A stretch of DNA of 40,166 nucleotides, taken from contig CAKPBC010000010.1 in NCBI GenBank assembly GCA_934140155.1, positions 1 to 40,166 of the forward strand. The letters run 5' to 3'. The notes beneath the pieces were generated by a model. It saw only the letters and a list, made by a program, of their open reading frames with translations, did not search any database and was not told where the DNA came from. Below, one piece after another: positions 23,342 to 31,752 of this stretch; within the stretch, counting starts at the first letter, position 1; every line of letters starts with the position of its first letter. A program made the position numbers and the translations under genes. The DNA is from an uncultured Bacilli bacterium. Its GTDB lineage: Bacteria > Bacillota_I > Bacilli_A > RFN20 > CAG-826.

Positions 23342-26300
23342 TCATTGCAATTCTTGATTATCTAAGAAAATCAATCCATCTAAATCTTCATTGAATGCTT
23401 TTAATGTTTTTGTATCATTTAATGATACATAGTAAGTTACAATTGATTTATTTTCAATTTTTTTAAATCCTATAACATCACTCCAAGAACCATCACTATT
23501 GGTATGAACGAATTTAAATTGAGTAAGTTGTGGAAGTAATAAATTAATACTAGCCCAATTGACCACAAAATTATCATTATTGAAAGTGATATAATCTTTT
23601 ATTTTAAAGTAATTAATTGCACTAATTTTTGTACCTATTTTATTGTTTTCTTTACTTAATGAAAAATCTTTATTAGAAATATCTACAATACCATTAATCA
23701 TGCTTTCACCATCGCTTACAAATTTATTATTAGCAATAAATAATTCAGTCCATTTGATACTTTCATCATCAGTGTAATAAATAAATTGTAATGATTGATT
23801 TATTATTTCCGCATTATCTTTGTAGTAAGTCTTTTTTAGGCTTTCACTAGTATTATCATCAACTAAATTAAATTGAATATATTGTTCATAATTTAAATCA
23901 GTTATAAGTGGGGTTTTCATAAAGTAAAAAGGTGTTTCATAAAATGGAATATAAGACAAATAACCCACTTCATGACTTTCAAAATAATCACTAGCAAGAA
24001 TAATCCACTCTTGTACAATACCGCCTAAAGAATTATCAGGTGCTAAACTTCTCAAAAATAATCCTGAACTAACATTGTCATAATTTTCATAAATGAAAGC
24101 CATCATATTATCAGCATGTATAACTGAAATATCGTTTTTAAAGGCGTTTGCGCTGTCTTTTTCGTATGAGTAGATAATTTTATTAGTATTAGTAATATCG
24201 AAGCGTAGACCACTTGCAAATAGGCTTACAGCGTTGTTATTTCTTAACTTAATCTTTTTATCACCATTAGTTATTTTATTTCTACTGATTAATACAAAAA
24301 TTGTATCATTTTCTTTTCTTGTAACGCTTTGGTTATAGTCAACATATTCATAAGCACGATATTTTGTGGTTATAGATGTAAAATAATTTTGCATTACATA
24401 ATTTTTACTGCCATAGTAATTTACTTGATAATAATTGTTTTCGACAGCCATTACTCTTTTGAAAATAATATAATCATCATAAGCACTATTTAATGGTTTT
24501 ATTTTGGTAACATCACTAGTAACTTGATTAATGCTGATTATACCATTTCCTAATCGATTGACTTTTTCTTGTTCATTAGCACTATTTCTTTCAAAATCTA
24601 CTAATCCATTTGAAGCACTATCTAATTGTTCTATCAATAATGGTAAATCTCTATCAGTTTTTACATATTTTAAATTGTACGAGTTAATAGGTTGATACTT
24701 AATATCAAAATATAAATCACCAAAATTTTCGCTATTGTATAAAGGCGTCCACACTACTCTCTTATAAGTATTATATTCGTAAGGCATACCGCCCAAAAAA
24801 TTCTCTACACTAGTTATGTTGACATCATCACCTTTTAAATAATCATTGTTTTTTAAAAAGTTCATAATATTTTCAATATAAGTATAATCATTACTCCACC
24901 AAGCGACTGCTTTATTATATGTTTGAGAAAATCCAGAAATTTCTTTTGAACCAATTGTATACCCAACTGTTCCATAAATCCATTTTGTTAGATTTTCGAT
25001 TGTTCCATTTGCAGGCATCGTATCAAAATTAGTGTCTAATAATTGTCTTTTAGCATTTTCTACGATTAATGGAGTAATATCAATTTTGTTTAAATAACCT
25101 ATTACGCTTTGAGTAAATGATTGAGTATAATTTCCATTATTTAATGGTACAAATTGAGTAAATTTTTCTTGAGTAACATTATCTACTAAATCATTTTGTA
25201 ACCAAATATAAATATCATTACTTGTTAGCCCTGCAATAGGTGAAATAAGGATGTTGAGGTCTAAATGATAATAAATACCTTGAGGGCTTGCAGTTATAGT
25301 TTCACTGCTTCCCATTGTTCCATCACTATATATATAAGTCTTCACTGATGTATCACTACTAATCGATGGAATAGGTAAAGTTATACCATTAGCAAAAGCA
25401 GTCGTTTCTCCAATCTTTTCATACCAAGTATAAATATTTCTATTAATTTGATGTGTTTTCTTTTGAGTAATGACAAATTTAGCGTTTCTAATTGTACATT
25501 CGTGAGTTCTAGTTGTTGTATTACTTGATGTATATTTTCTTGTTAAATATTCTACTGAAAAAATAACATTATTTCCGTTAAGAGTAGGTGTGGAAATTTT
25601 TATAACTGGGTAAAAACTTTCATAACTTTCTCCACTTCCGTGAAACATATCAACTGTATTAATTGGCTCATAATTAAGAGTTGTGGATGCTTGAAGATTT
25701 AATTTAAATTCTTTTACATTGTAAATTGGAAATCTTGTTTCTAGTTTTAAATTTTCTTTTTGCTTTAAAAGAACTGAATTTTTATCTCTAAAGCCGATTG
25801 TTTCACTCAAAACATAATTATCACTACTTAAAACTTGAGAATCTGTACTTACAATTGTATTTATAAAACTATCACTTGCTTGAGATTTAACAATAAAATT
25901 AATCGTTTCATCTTTTTCAAAAATAGTTGGTTTCTCAGTAAAATCGATAAAATCAAGTGTTCTATTTTTAATAATTGGAATACATTTTTCTTGTATCATT
26001 AAAGAAGTTAATAATTGTCTTAATGTTGGTTTAGACAATGATAAATCTGCACATTTTGTATTACCAAATCTATTTTTTAATTTTTCGTTATCGATTTTAA
26101 TAAATCCTGTATATTCCCAAGTGTTTTCACCTGTTATCATCTTAACTTTAGGATTATATAAAGTCATATATTGAATGATATAATCATAAATAGTCTTTTG
26201 CCCATTTACCAAACTATGAGTGATAGCAAGATTAGGCAATTGAATTTTTTCTAGCAATTTTGTTTCACTCATTAAACTAATATCATAGTGATATATTGTC

Positions 26301-26569
26301 TTTTCCACATCATCTACAATGTTTTGTATTTTCTCTACAAAATTGTCTACCAACATGAAAGATACTTCTTCACCATTATCATTGCTTTTTAAAATTTCCA
26401 CATACTCATAAGACTCTAAATTAGTTAATCTATCAGAGTGAGAAATATTGTCTAAAACAATCGTTGCACTACCTAAAGTTTCATTAAATTCATCAGTAAA
26501 AACACTACCACTTACTGGGTAATATGGAGTTTCGTGATTTGATGAAAAGTATAAAGTGATTTCATTCAT
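23342..26569 (-). CDS. Tail hub/Tal-like baseplate protein (1075 aa)
   Basis: Residues 1-290 resemble the gp27/Tal-type hub at the tail tip: MNEITLYFSSNHETPYYPVS, FTDEFNETLGSATIVLDNIS, then YHYDISLMSETKLLEKIQLP. Such hubs form the trimeric ring that closes the tube and bears the fibres. The rest (300-1075) is mostly beta, with no lysozyme, NlpC/P60 or peptidase motif seen, so a wall-cutting domain is not evident. It shares one base with the next gene upstream (TAATG), so the two are coupled. The large size and the missing hydrolase are notable. Confidence 0.75.
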   Translation of the reverse strand: MNEITLYFSSNHETPYYPVSGSVFTDEFNETLGSATIVLDNISHSDRLTNLESYEYVEILKSNDNGEEVSFMLVDNFVEKIQNIVDDVEKTIYHYDISLMSETKLLEKIQLPNLAITHSLVNGQKTIYDYIIQYMTLYNPKVKMITGENTWEYTGFIKIDNEKLKNRFGNTKCADLSLSKPTLRQLLTSLMIQEKCIPIIKNRTLDFIDFTEKPTIFEKDETINFIVKSQASDSFINTIVSTDSQVLSSDNYVLSETIGFRDKNSVLLKQKENLKLETRFPIYNVKEFKLNLQASTTLNYEPINTVDMFHGSGESYESFYPVIKISTPTLNGNNVIFSVEYLTRKYTSSNTTTRTHECTIRNAKFVITQKKTHQINRNIYTWYEKIGETTAFANGITLPIPSISSDTSVKTYIYSDGTMGSSETITASPQGIYYHLDLNILISPIAGLTSNDIYIWLQNDLVDNVTQEKFTQFVPLNNGNYTQSFTQSVIGYLNKIDITPLIVENAKRQLLDTNFDTMPANGTIENLTKWIYGTVGYTIGSKEISGFSQTYNKAVAWWSNDYTYIENIMNFLKNNDYLKGDDVNITSVENFLGGMPYEYNTYKRVVWTPLYNSENFGDLYFDIKYQPINSYNLKYVKTDRDLPLLIEQLDSASNGLVDFERNSANEQEKVNRLGNGIISINQVTSDVTKIKPLNSAYDDYIIFKRVMAVENNYYQVNYYGSKNYVMQNYFTSITTKYRAYEYVDYNQSVTRKENDTIFVLISRNKITNGDKKIKLRNNNAVSLFASGLRFDITNTNKIIYSYEKDSANAFKNDISVIHADNMMAFIYENYDNVSSGLFLRSLAPDNSLGGIVQEWIILASDYFESHEVGYLSYIPFYETPFYFMKTPLITDLNYEQYIQFNLVDDNTSESLKKTYYKDNAEIINQSLQFIYYTDDESIKWTELFIANNKFVSDGESMINGIVDISNKDFSLSKENNKIGTKISAINYFKIKDYITFNNDNFVVNWASINLLLPQLTQFKFVHTNSDGSWSDVIGFKKIENKSIVTYYVSLNDTKTLKAFNEDLDGLIFLDNQELQ

Positions 26570-27060
26570 TATTTATTTTCTCCTATACTATTGCTTATCA
26601 ATGAGTAGCCAGAGCGTTGTCTACTAAATGATAATTGTAAATCGTTTTGCCTCAATTTTATATTTTGATTTTCTTGATTTTGATATGTATCAATTCCTAA
26701 AGATATTGCTTCTAATCCTGCAACTATTATCGCTCCTACTATTCCACCAGTAGCAAATCCTGTGGCAATTGATACTCCTATTTTTGAGGCTCTTGATACT
26801 ACTTGCTTTGCATTATTTAAATTACGCTCTCCAATGTAATTATCAGTTAAATTAAAATTCTTTTGTATTTCATAACTAACAATTCTATTTATATCTTGCT
26901 TAGCACTTTCTAAGGCTTGATTAAGTAAAACACTTGTAGTAGTTGAAATATTAGAATTATCAATTTTTGACACATTTGAAGTAGTTATATTAGATGTATC
27001 TATATTTTGTTTATCTTGTTTTTCTTTTATAGTAATTACTATTTCTCTTGTTTCAGCCAT
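26569..27060 (-). CDS. Short protein in the tape-measure position (163 aa)
   Basis: The N-terminal 50 residues are polar and Ser/Thr/Asn rich, a helix follows (QALESAKQDINRIVSYEIQK), and then a Gly/Ala hydrophobic segment (about 94-117, IGVSIATGFATGGIVGAIIV) and a Gln/Asn-rich end. It sits exactly where siphoviruses encode the tape-measure protein, between the tail protein and the hub, but is far too short for a normal tail. The glycine-zipper-like segment suggests membrane insertion on DNA ejection. It may be a minimal tape measure or an ejection protein. Confidence 0.45.
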   Translation of the reverse strand: MAETREIVITIKEKQDKQNIDTSNITTSNVSKIDNSNISTTTSVLLNQALESAKQDINRIVSYEIQKNFNLTDNYIGERNLNNAKQVVSRASKIGVSIATGFATGGIVGAIIVAGLEAISLGIDTYQNQENQNIKLRQNDLQLSFSRQRSGYSLISNSIGENK

Positions 27061-27070
27061 ATTATCACCT

Positions 27071-27868
27071 CTACAATGTGAAAGTCATTGTTATAATTGG
27101 AGTTTCACCTATTTTGTTAATATATTTGCTATTACTTAATTTGAAAGAAAAACCTTTCATTTTTATTCCATTGGTAAAAGACAAGTCTATCTTGAAATCC
27201 CTATTAATATTATCTTCTTTATATTTCACTCTCATCACATCATTAACCAAATTACTATCAATAGGGTATGTGGTTATTGAAAATGTAAAGGTTTGAAAAT
27301 TTACATAACTCTTTGTCTTTCCAAATGTTCCACTATAAGGTTGTGGGTTTACATTTTGAGTAGTTTCATCATCGTATGATAATACTTGTATACTTTCTTC
27401 CACACCTTTATCATTCGTGTAAATAACGCTCTCTAAACGACTTATGTTAGAGCCAATGAGAATTGTACCACCTATGGAGAAAAGACTTCTAAAATCATCG
27501 CTTGCTTCAATGAAATGTTGAATAGCATTTGGGGACATGTAAATTTGTTGTATTCCATTTGATAAATTCAAGTTATAATTGTTTATAAAATCACTTAATA
27601 ATTCTTGAGTTAGAGCAATTTTATTTCCTAATCCAAAAACTAATAATGTAATAGGCAAAATAGATGAACCAAAATTTACAGTTGCTTCACCAAATTTTAC
27701 AACTACATATAAAGATTGTGGATTATCAATCTTTTCTCTATGTATGAACTCTTGTTCATTATCAACGAATAAAGTTATATCTTTATATTTTGGATTATTA
27801 TTAATAATCGTACTAAATTCAGTAAAAATTAAATCAGTTATGTTTTGATAATCAATTTTAGTATTCAT
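27071..27868 (-). CDS. Tail terminator/tail tube-type protein (265 aa)
   Basis: The N-terminal half (1-150) has the feel of a tail-terminator: NPQSLYVVVKFGEATVNFGS, ILPITLLVFGLGNKIALTQE, then FIEASDDFRSLFSIGGTILI. The C-terminal half is beta-rich (FQTFTFSITTYPIDSN; IITMTFTL) and could correspond to a tube-type fold. A protein carrying both parts would be unusual. It follows the head-tail connector genes, overlapping by 11 bp. The exact role is inferred from position. Confidence 0.55.
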   Translation of the reverse strand: MNTKIDYQNITDLIFTEFSTIINNNPKYKDITLFVDNEQEFIHREKIDNPQSLYVVVKFGEATVNFGSSILPITLLVFGLGNKIALTQELLSDFINNYNLNLSNGIQQIYMSPNAIQHFIEASDDFRSLFSIGGTILIGSNISRLESVIYTNDKGVEESIQVLSYDDETTQNVNPQPYSGTFGKTKSYVNFQTFTFSITTYPIDSNLVNDVMRVKYKEDNINRDFKIDLSFTNGIKMKGFSFKLSNSKYINKIGETPIITMTFTL

Positions 27869-28205
27869 TTGTTTTTACTCCTTTCAATCTATAAATATGT
27901 TTCCATTCATCAATTGCTTCAAAAATACTTTGTTCTACATAATGTTTATGTAATTTTGAAAAACCACCAGTTATATTTACCTTTTGAGCGTAACTGCCCT
28001 CATCAGTGTAAATAATAACTTTTGATTTATTCCACTCTTTTAAATCGTACATTTGTGCAGGTATGTGTACTTTATAACCCTCAAGGGTTTCTTCAATAAA
28101 AATGGTATCAGCCAAATTACCTGATAAATGAATTACTTCAAAATTCTTTTTTAAATTCCTTACAATTAATTCAGCCAATACCTTTTTCATATCATTAGTT
28201 ATCAT
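27858..28205 (-). CDS. Neck/tail component, HK97 gp10-like position (115 aa)
   Basis: The protein starts MITNDMKKVLAELIVRNLKK, a helix, then beta strands with LADTIFIEETLEGYKVHIPA, and a C-terminal helix (EQSIFEAIDEWKHIYRLKG). Placed between the stopper-like gene and the terminator-like gene, it occupies the slot of the gp10-type neck protein. The ATG at 28205 overlaps the upstream TGA by four bases, typical coupling; the longer frame to 28265 lies inside the upstream gene. Family not confirmed. Confidence 0.55.
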   Translation of the reverse strand: MITNDMKKVLAELIVRNLKKNFEVIHLSGNLADTIFIEETLEGYKVHIPAQMYDLKEWNKSKVIIYTDEGSYAQKVNITGGFSKLHKHYVEQSIFEAIDEWKHIYRLKGVKTNEY

Positions 28206-28567
28206 TTTCTCAATCTCAAATAAGTTTCTTTGGAATAATCTTTCCCATATTCTGATTGTTTCCACACATCCTGAACTTGCACATCAGTAACTCTCCATAA
28301 ATTACCTTGAATTTTTACAACATCATTGTCTTCAATACCCTCAATTTTATCGCTTGTTTTTATCATGAGTTCATCTTTACTATATTTGAAAGTATCATTT
28401 ACAATTTCCGTTCTATCGTATTTTGGAGTAACTTTTATTGAATAAAAAATATCATTAGGTTTATTTTTTGCTATTAAATCAGTTAAATCATATTTTGAGA
28501 TGGTTTTTGCTTTGTACCATTCACATTTTAAGATTTTGCCTCTTCTTCTTGCGTATATATCAATCAT
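28202..28567 (-). CDS. Head closure (stopper)-like protein (121 aa)
   Basis: Small beta-barrel-like protein: MIDIYARRRGKILKCEWYKA at the start, then IKVTPKYDRTEIV, a loop region GIEDNDVVKIQGNLWRVTDV and strand YLRLRK. The ending GNLWRVTDVQVQ followed by polar residues is typical of SPP1 gp16/HK97 gp7-type head-closure proteins that join connector and tail. GGTGG lies 5 nt before the ATG at 28567, which overlaps the upstream stop (TAATG). It probably plugs the packaged capsid. Confidence 0.6.
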   Translation of the reverse strand: MIDIYARRRGKILKCEWYKAKTISKYDLTDLIAKNKPNDIFYSIKVTPKYDRTEIVNDTFKYSKDELMIKTSDKIEGIEDNDVVKIQGNLWRVTDVQVQDVWKQSEYGKDYSKETYLRLRK

Positions 28568-29010
28568 TAATACCACCATCCATTGAACCAGTTATCAAAA
28601 CCTCTATTCTTAATCTTTCTGCACCATAATCCACATAAGATTAATTCTTGTTGAGCGTTTTCACCTATAATATTTCTTCTTATAGTTTCACGACTTACAA
28701 CTTCACCTTTATCTAGGTCAAGTCCACTATCGACTGAAATATCACCATTTTTATAAACATATAAAGCCTGTTCTAGTAACGCTCTTTTATAATGCTCTTT
28801 TTGATACTCAGTGAATTTAGGGTATTCAATATCGATATTCCTGTAAAATTCAGCGTTTAAAAAGGTTTCCATACGGTTTTCAATTCGTTTTAAAAAAGCA
28901 AGCCCATTATTACTCAAATTATCACTATCGTTCATTTCAGCCTCTAAATCAATTCCAAAATAATTTTTAAAATCATCTAAAGTAATATATTTTGTTTGCA
29001 ATTCTATCAT
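28567..29010 (-). CDS. Head-tail connector (Ad1/gp6-like adaptor, 147 aa)
   Basis: Helical protein with YITLDDFKNYFGIDLEAEMN, then LKRIENRMETFLNAEFYR and HYKRALLEQALYVYKNGD, the helix bundle expected of gp6/gp15-type adaptors that form a ring under the portal. An Arg-rich loop and Trp-rich C-terminus (NWFNGWWY) follow. The ATG overlaps the previous stop by four bases and GGAG precedes it. Its place, after capsid and before the stopper, supports the call. Confidence 0.68.
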   Translation of the reverse strand: MIELQTKYITLDDFKNYFGIDLEAEMNDSDNLSNNGLAFLKRIENRMETFLNAEFYRNIDIEYPKFTEYQKEHYKRALLEQALYVYKNGDISVDSGLDLDKGEVVSRETIRRNIIGENAQQELILCGLWCRKIKNRGFDNWFNGWWY

Positions 29011-29507
29011 TTTTTGTTCTCCTTTATTGCTTTTATTATATCATCGACATCATTATCTTTAAAGTTGAAATCTTTTATGTATTTTTCTTTACCAATAACA
29101 AATATTCTTGAATCATAATCGATTGATTCTAACCATTCTTTAAGTTTTTCAAGTTGTACTCCATTGGGATTTACACTAGTTAAATCTATTTTTGCAAAAT
29201 TAGTACCAAAAATTCCACTATTTACTGGAATTCCTTTATTTTCATTTATAAATCTTTCACCAAATTGATTTAAAATATGTTCATGATTTTTAAATTTATT
29301 AGTATTATTAATAACACTTCCATCATCCATCAGATACGATGAACCCCTACTATCAACTAATGTGTTTTTTATATCATTTTGAGTTAATTCTCCTATTGCA
29401 TTATACAATTCTTTGTCAGTCATTTTATCTAATTTTGAAAGTATCTCTTCACCTTTTTTGCCATAACTTTTAAGAATTGCATATTGCTTTTTACTTGTAA
29501 AAGCCAT
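29007..29507 (-). CDS. Hypothetical protein after the major capsid gene (166 aa)
   Basis: The N-terminus is helical (KKQYAILKSYGKKGEEILSK), a polar middle contains DSRGSSYLMDDGSV, and the C-terminal part includes IDLTSVNPNGVQLEKLKEWL. I cannot name a family; the layout might fit a head-tail joining or decoration protein. The start at 29507 (MAFTSKK) is chosen because AAGGAG lies 10 nt upstream, while ATGs at 29543 and 29516 are badly placed. It lies just after a terminator-like hairpin, so its level may be reduced compared with the capsid protein. Confidence 0.5.
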   Translation of the reverse strand: MAFTSKKQYAILKSYGKKGEEILSKLDKMTDKELYNAIGELTQNDIKNTLVDSRGSSYLMDDGSVINNTNKFKNHEHILNQFGERFINENKGIPVNSGIFGTNFAKIDLTSVNPNGVQLEKLKEWLESIDYDSRIFVIGKEKYIKDFNFKDNDVDDIIKAIKENKK

Positions 29508-29551
29508 TATTTTCATTCTCCTTTGATAAAAAAATTTTAACATAAATAAAA

Positions 29552-29579
29552 AAGTAATGCAATTTTACTCACATTACTT
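29552..29579 (-). terminator. Terminator-like hairpin after the major capsid gene
   Basis: Perfect 8-bp stem AAGTAATG (29552-29559) and CATTACTT (29572-29579) with a 12-nt loop, followed on the minus strand by TTTTATTTATG. It sits between the major capsid gene and the next gene. It probably causes partial termination, giving more capsid than tail transcripts, and would also protect the 3' end of the capsid mRNA. Confidence 0.75.
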
Positions 29580-29602
29580 ATTTTTTAGTTATTGATTTTT
29601 AC

Positions 29603-30880
29603 TTAAGCGTGTTTAATACCAGTTAAGGTAATTTGTGGGCTTACAGCAATGACTTTATTTGCTCCATCAATTAAAGCGAAATAAACTTTTGCTTCAGTTT
29701 CTACATTATCTTCACCATCTACATCAACAGCCTTAATAATAGTGCCATCTACAACGACTTGTGTACCAAGTGTAAATGTATTCTTAGAAGATACTAATGT
29801 TCCTAACATTCCTGCAGGTGTAGTATAAACTCCATCAACTACATAAGCATTTTGTACTGAACCAGTGCTTAATGCGACATCAACTTTTGAAGTTTTAGTA
29901 GTAGCAGTAGTTTCACTTACTGAGCAATAGCAACCAACAATTTTATTTTTTGGAATAATAACATCGTGATAAATTCTTAAGTTGACTTTATAACCATCGA
30001 AATCATCTTGAGTTTCAGGAGTCCAAATCTTAGATTTATTTAATTTAACAATTGGGACAATTGCTTTCTTAGAACATACTAAGTAGTTAATAACTTTTGA
30101 AGTTGCTGATGGGTAATAACCATTATCTCCTACTATAATATTTGTATAAAATCTATCACTTGGGACTGTTACAATTGGTCTACCCATGTATGCTTTGAGA
30201 TGGAATGTAATTCCTTTTTCACTTTGGAAGTCACCTTGAGTAATGAATTTTGTTAATTCAGTAGAATTTAAGAGTAATGTTTCAACTGCAGGACTAATGT
30301 AAATAACTTGTTCATCTTGTGGTACTTCGTGTTCAGTTAACCATTCGAAAGCGCTATTGAAGTTTTGTAAAATAGTGTTAGCAGTGATTGTTTCGGTTTT
30401 TAAATTACCTAAAGTTGAATTACATTTGCTTGTAATTTTTGAAAATCTAACTGCATCGACTTCTGGGACAACTTTTGTTCTTAAGAATTCAGTTAATAAA
30501 TTAGCGATGACTTGGCCAGCCATTTCTTCGTTGTCCATGTTATCGACTAAGAATTGTCTACCTCTATCGTATTCTAATTTAAATAATTCCCAAGTTGCTG
30601 ATGTATTTCCTCTGCGGTAACCATCTCTTGCTCCTGCACCATTATTAGAGTTATCGTGAGCATAAGCGGATGAATCTGCTTTTGCTTCATGGTTTACTCT
30701 GTAATAGTCACTTAAGCCATCCATTAAAATAGATAAAACTTTAACATATCCAGCCTCAGAGAAATTTAAGTCAATCCATTTTTGACCATTTTCTAATAAT
30801 GCTGTTTTACTTTCCATAGCAAATACTGTATCGATAGTATTTGTTAAATATTTTTGAATTGTACTAAAATAATTTGCCAT
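29603..30880 (-). CDS. Major capsid protein, HK97-like (425 aa)
   Basis: Placed after the scaffold and before the connectors. Residues 1-90 form a helical N-arm, then RGNTSATWELFKLEYDRGRQF and FLRTKVVPEVDAVRFSKITS, the spine-helix region found in HK97-fold capsids of Bacillota phages (major capsid protein E/N4-gp56-like groups look similar). The last 95 residues are a separate beta-rich domain (KVDVALSTGSVQNAYVVDGV; ITLTGIKHA), probably an outward-facing Ig-like decoration. AAAGGAATA precedes the ATG and a hairpin follows the stop, both in keeping with high expression. No cleavable delta domain or protease gene is visible. Confidence 0.82.
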   Translation of the reverse strand: MANYFSTIQKYLTNTIDTVFAMESKTALLENGQKWIDLNFSEAGYVKVLSILMDGLSDYYRVNHEAKADSSAYAHDNSNNGAGARDGYRRGNTSATWELFKLEYDRGRQFLVDNMDNEEMAGQVIANLLTEFLRTKVVPEVDAVRFSKITSKCNSTLGNLKTETITANTILQNFNSAFEWLTEHEVPQDEQVIYISPAVETLLLNSTELTKFITQGDFQSEKGITFHLKAYMGRPIVTVPSDRFYTNIIVGDNGYYPSATSKVINYLVCSKKAIVPIVKLNKSKIWTPETQDDFDGYKVNLRIYHDVIIPKNKIVGCYCSVSETTATTKTSKVDVALSTGSVQNAYVVDGVYTTPAGMLGTLVSSKNTFTLGTQVVVDGTIIKAVDVDGEDNVETEAKVYFALIDGANKVIAVSPQITLTGIKHA

Positions 30881-30900
30881 TTTTTTATTCCTTTCTTAAT

Positions 30901-31131
30901 TTAAATAAATTTTACATCAAACAATTTTTCGGCTTCACCTTTTTCTTCTTTTTCAAGTTTTTCAATAGCCTCTCTAAAATCGTTTTCAGTGATTTCGCCT
31001 TTTTCCAAGCGAATTTTTAATTCTTTCATTACATCATCCGCACTATAGCCTTTTCTGCGCAATGCATCAATGATTGAATTAATATCGACTACACTATCAT
31101 CGACTTTTTCAACTCTTTCTTTTTCGTCCAT
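30901..31131 (-). CDS. Small acidic protein beside the capsid gene (76 aa)
   Basis: Highly charged and helical: MDEKERVEKVDDSVVDINSI, then a helix-turn-helix-like pair (LRRKGYSADDVMKELKIRLE) and an acidic C-terminus. It could be a capsid assembly helper or a minor decoration protein. GGAG is 6 nt from the ATG. Small proteins between scaffold and major capsid genes are usual in this type of phage, but no family can be named. Confidence 0.5.
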   Translation of the reverse strand: MDEKERVEKVDDSVVDINSIIDALRRKGYSADDVMKELKIRLEKGEITENDFREAIEKLEKEEKGEAEKLFDVKFI

Positions 31132-31140
31132 ATGTTCTCC

Positions 31141-31707
31141 TTATTTTTTAACGAAACCATTTCTAAAACCAAATAAGTTAGCAGCGAACTTTTCTTCATC
31201 AAAAGGTGACTTTTCTTCTCTATCACTATGAATAGGTTGAATTGTAGTCTGTGGTTTTTCCTCTTTGACTATTTTCCATTCTGGATGTGTTTCTAATTCA
31301 GTTTTTAGATTATCACTTGAAAATACAATTTCTTTTCCTTTAAAGTATGCTTCAATATCTCCTACTTTATCAGGATTAATTTCATTTTCAAGATATGCAA
31401 GTTGTTTTACTAGTTGATTTTTCTCATTCTCAAGTGCATCTTTTTGTTGCTTTAATACATCATAAGCCTGAGCCTTGCCCATTAAATCATCTAGTCCTTT
31501 GCCATCTTCCACACCATAACGATGATATAATCTTCCCAATCTCTTGGAAATTGTTTCGTTTACTTGGCTTTGAGTAAAAGTTGGTTCTTTTTCATCAGTT
31601 GCGACAGGATTTTCAACAACTTCAGTTTCCTGTGATGTTTCAGGAGTAATTTTTCCATCATCTACTGTGGTTTTTTCTTCCACAATATTTTCATTTTCAT
31701 TTGGCAT
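31141..31707 (-). CDS. Scaffolding protein (DUF4355/GP20-like, 188 aa)
   Basis: The acidic N-terminus (MPNENENIVEEKTTVDD) is followed by FTQSQVNETISKRLGRLYHR, then a long coiled coil (AYDVLKQQKDALENEKNQLV) and a basic C-terminus ending FGFRNGFVKK, the usual layout of phage scaffolds, where the basic end grips the capsid protein. The start is 31707 with GAAAGG 8 nt upstream; the GTG at 31746 lacks a ribosome binding site. It lies in the expected place after the minor capsid gene. No protease is seen to remove it. Confidence 0.78.
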   Translation of the reverse strand: MPNENENIVEEKTTVDDGKITPETSQETEVVENPVATDEKEPTFTQSQVNETISKRLGRLYHRYGVEDGKGLDDLMGKAQAYDVLKQQKDALENEKNQLVKQLAYLENEINPDKVGDIEAYFKGKEIVFSSDNLKTELETHPEWKIVKEEKPQTTIQPIHSDREEKSPFDEEKFAANLFGFRNGFVKK

Positions 31708-31752
31708 AGTTTTTAACCTTTCTATCAAGTGATTACATTTTACCACACTTTT

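Noticed and set aside
26300..26320. TTTTCCACA near 26308, matching the DnaA-box consensus
   Set aside because: A single copy inside a coding region, without a cluster, is expected by chance among the many TTCCACA-type sites.
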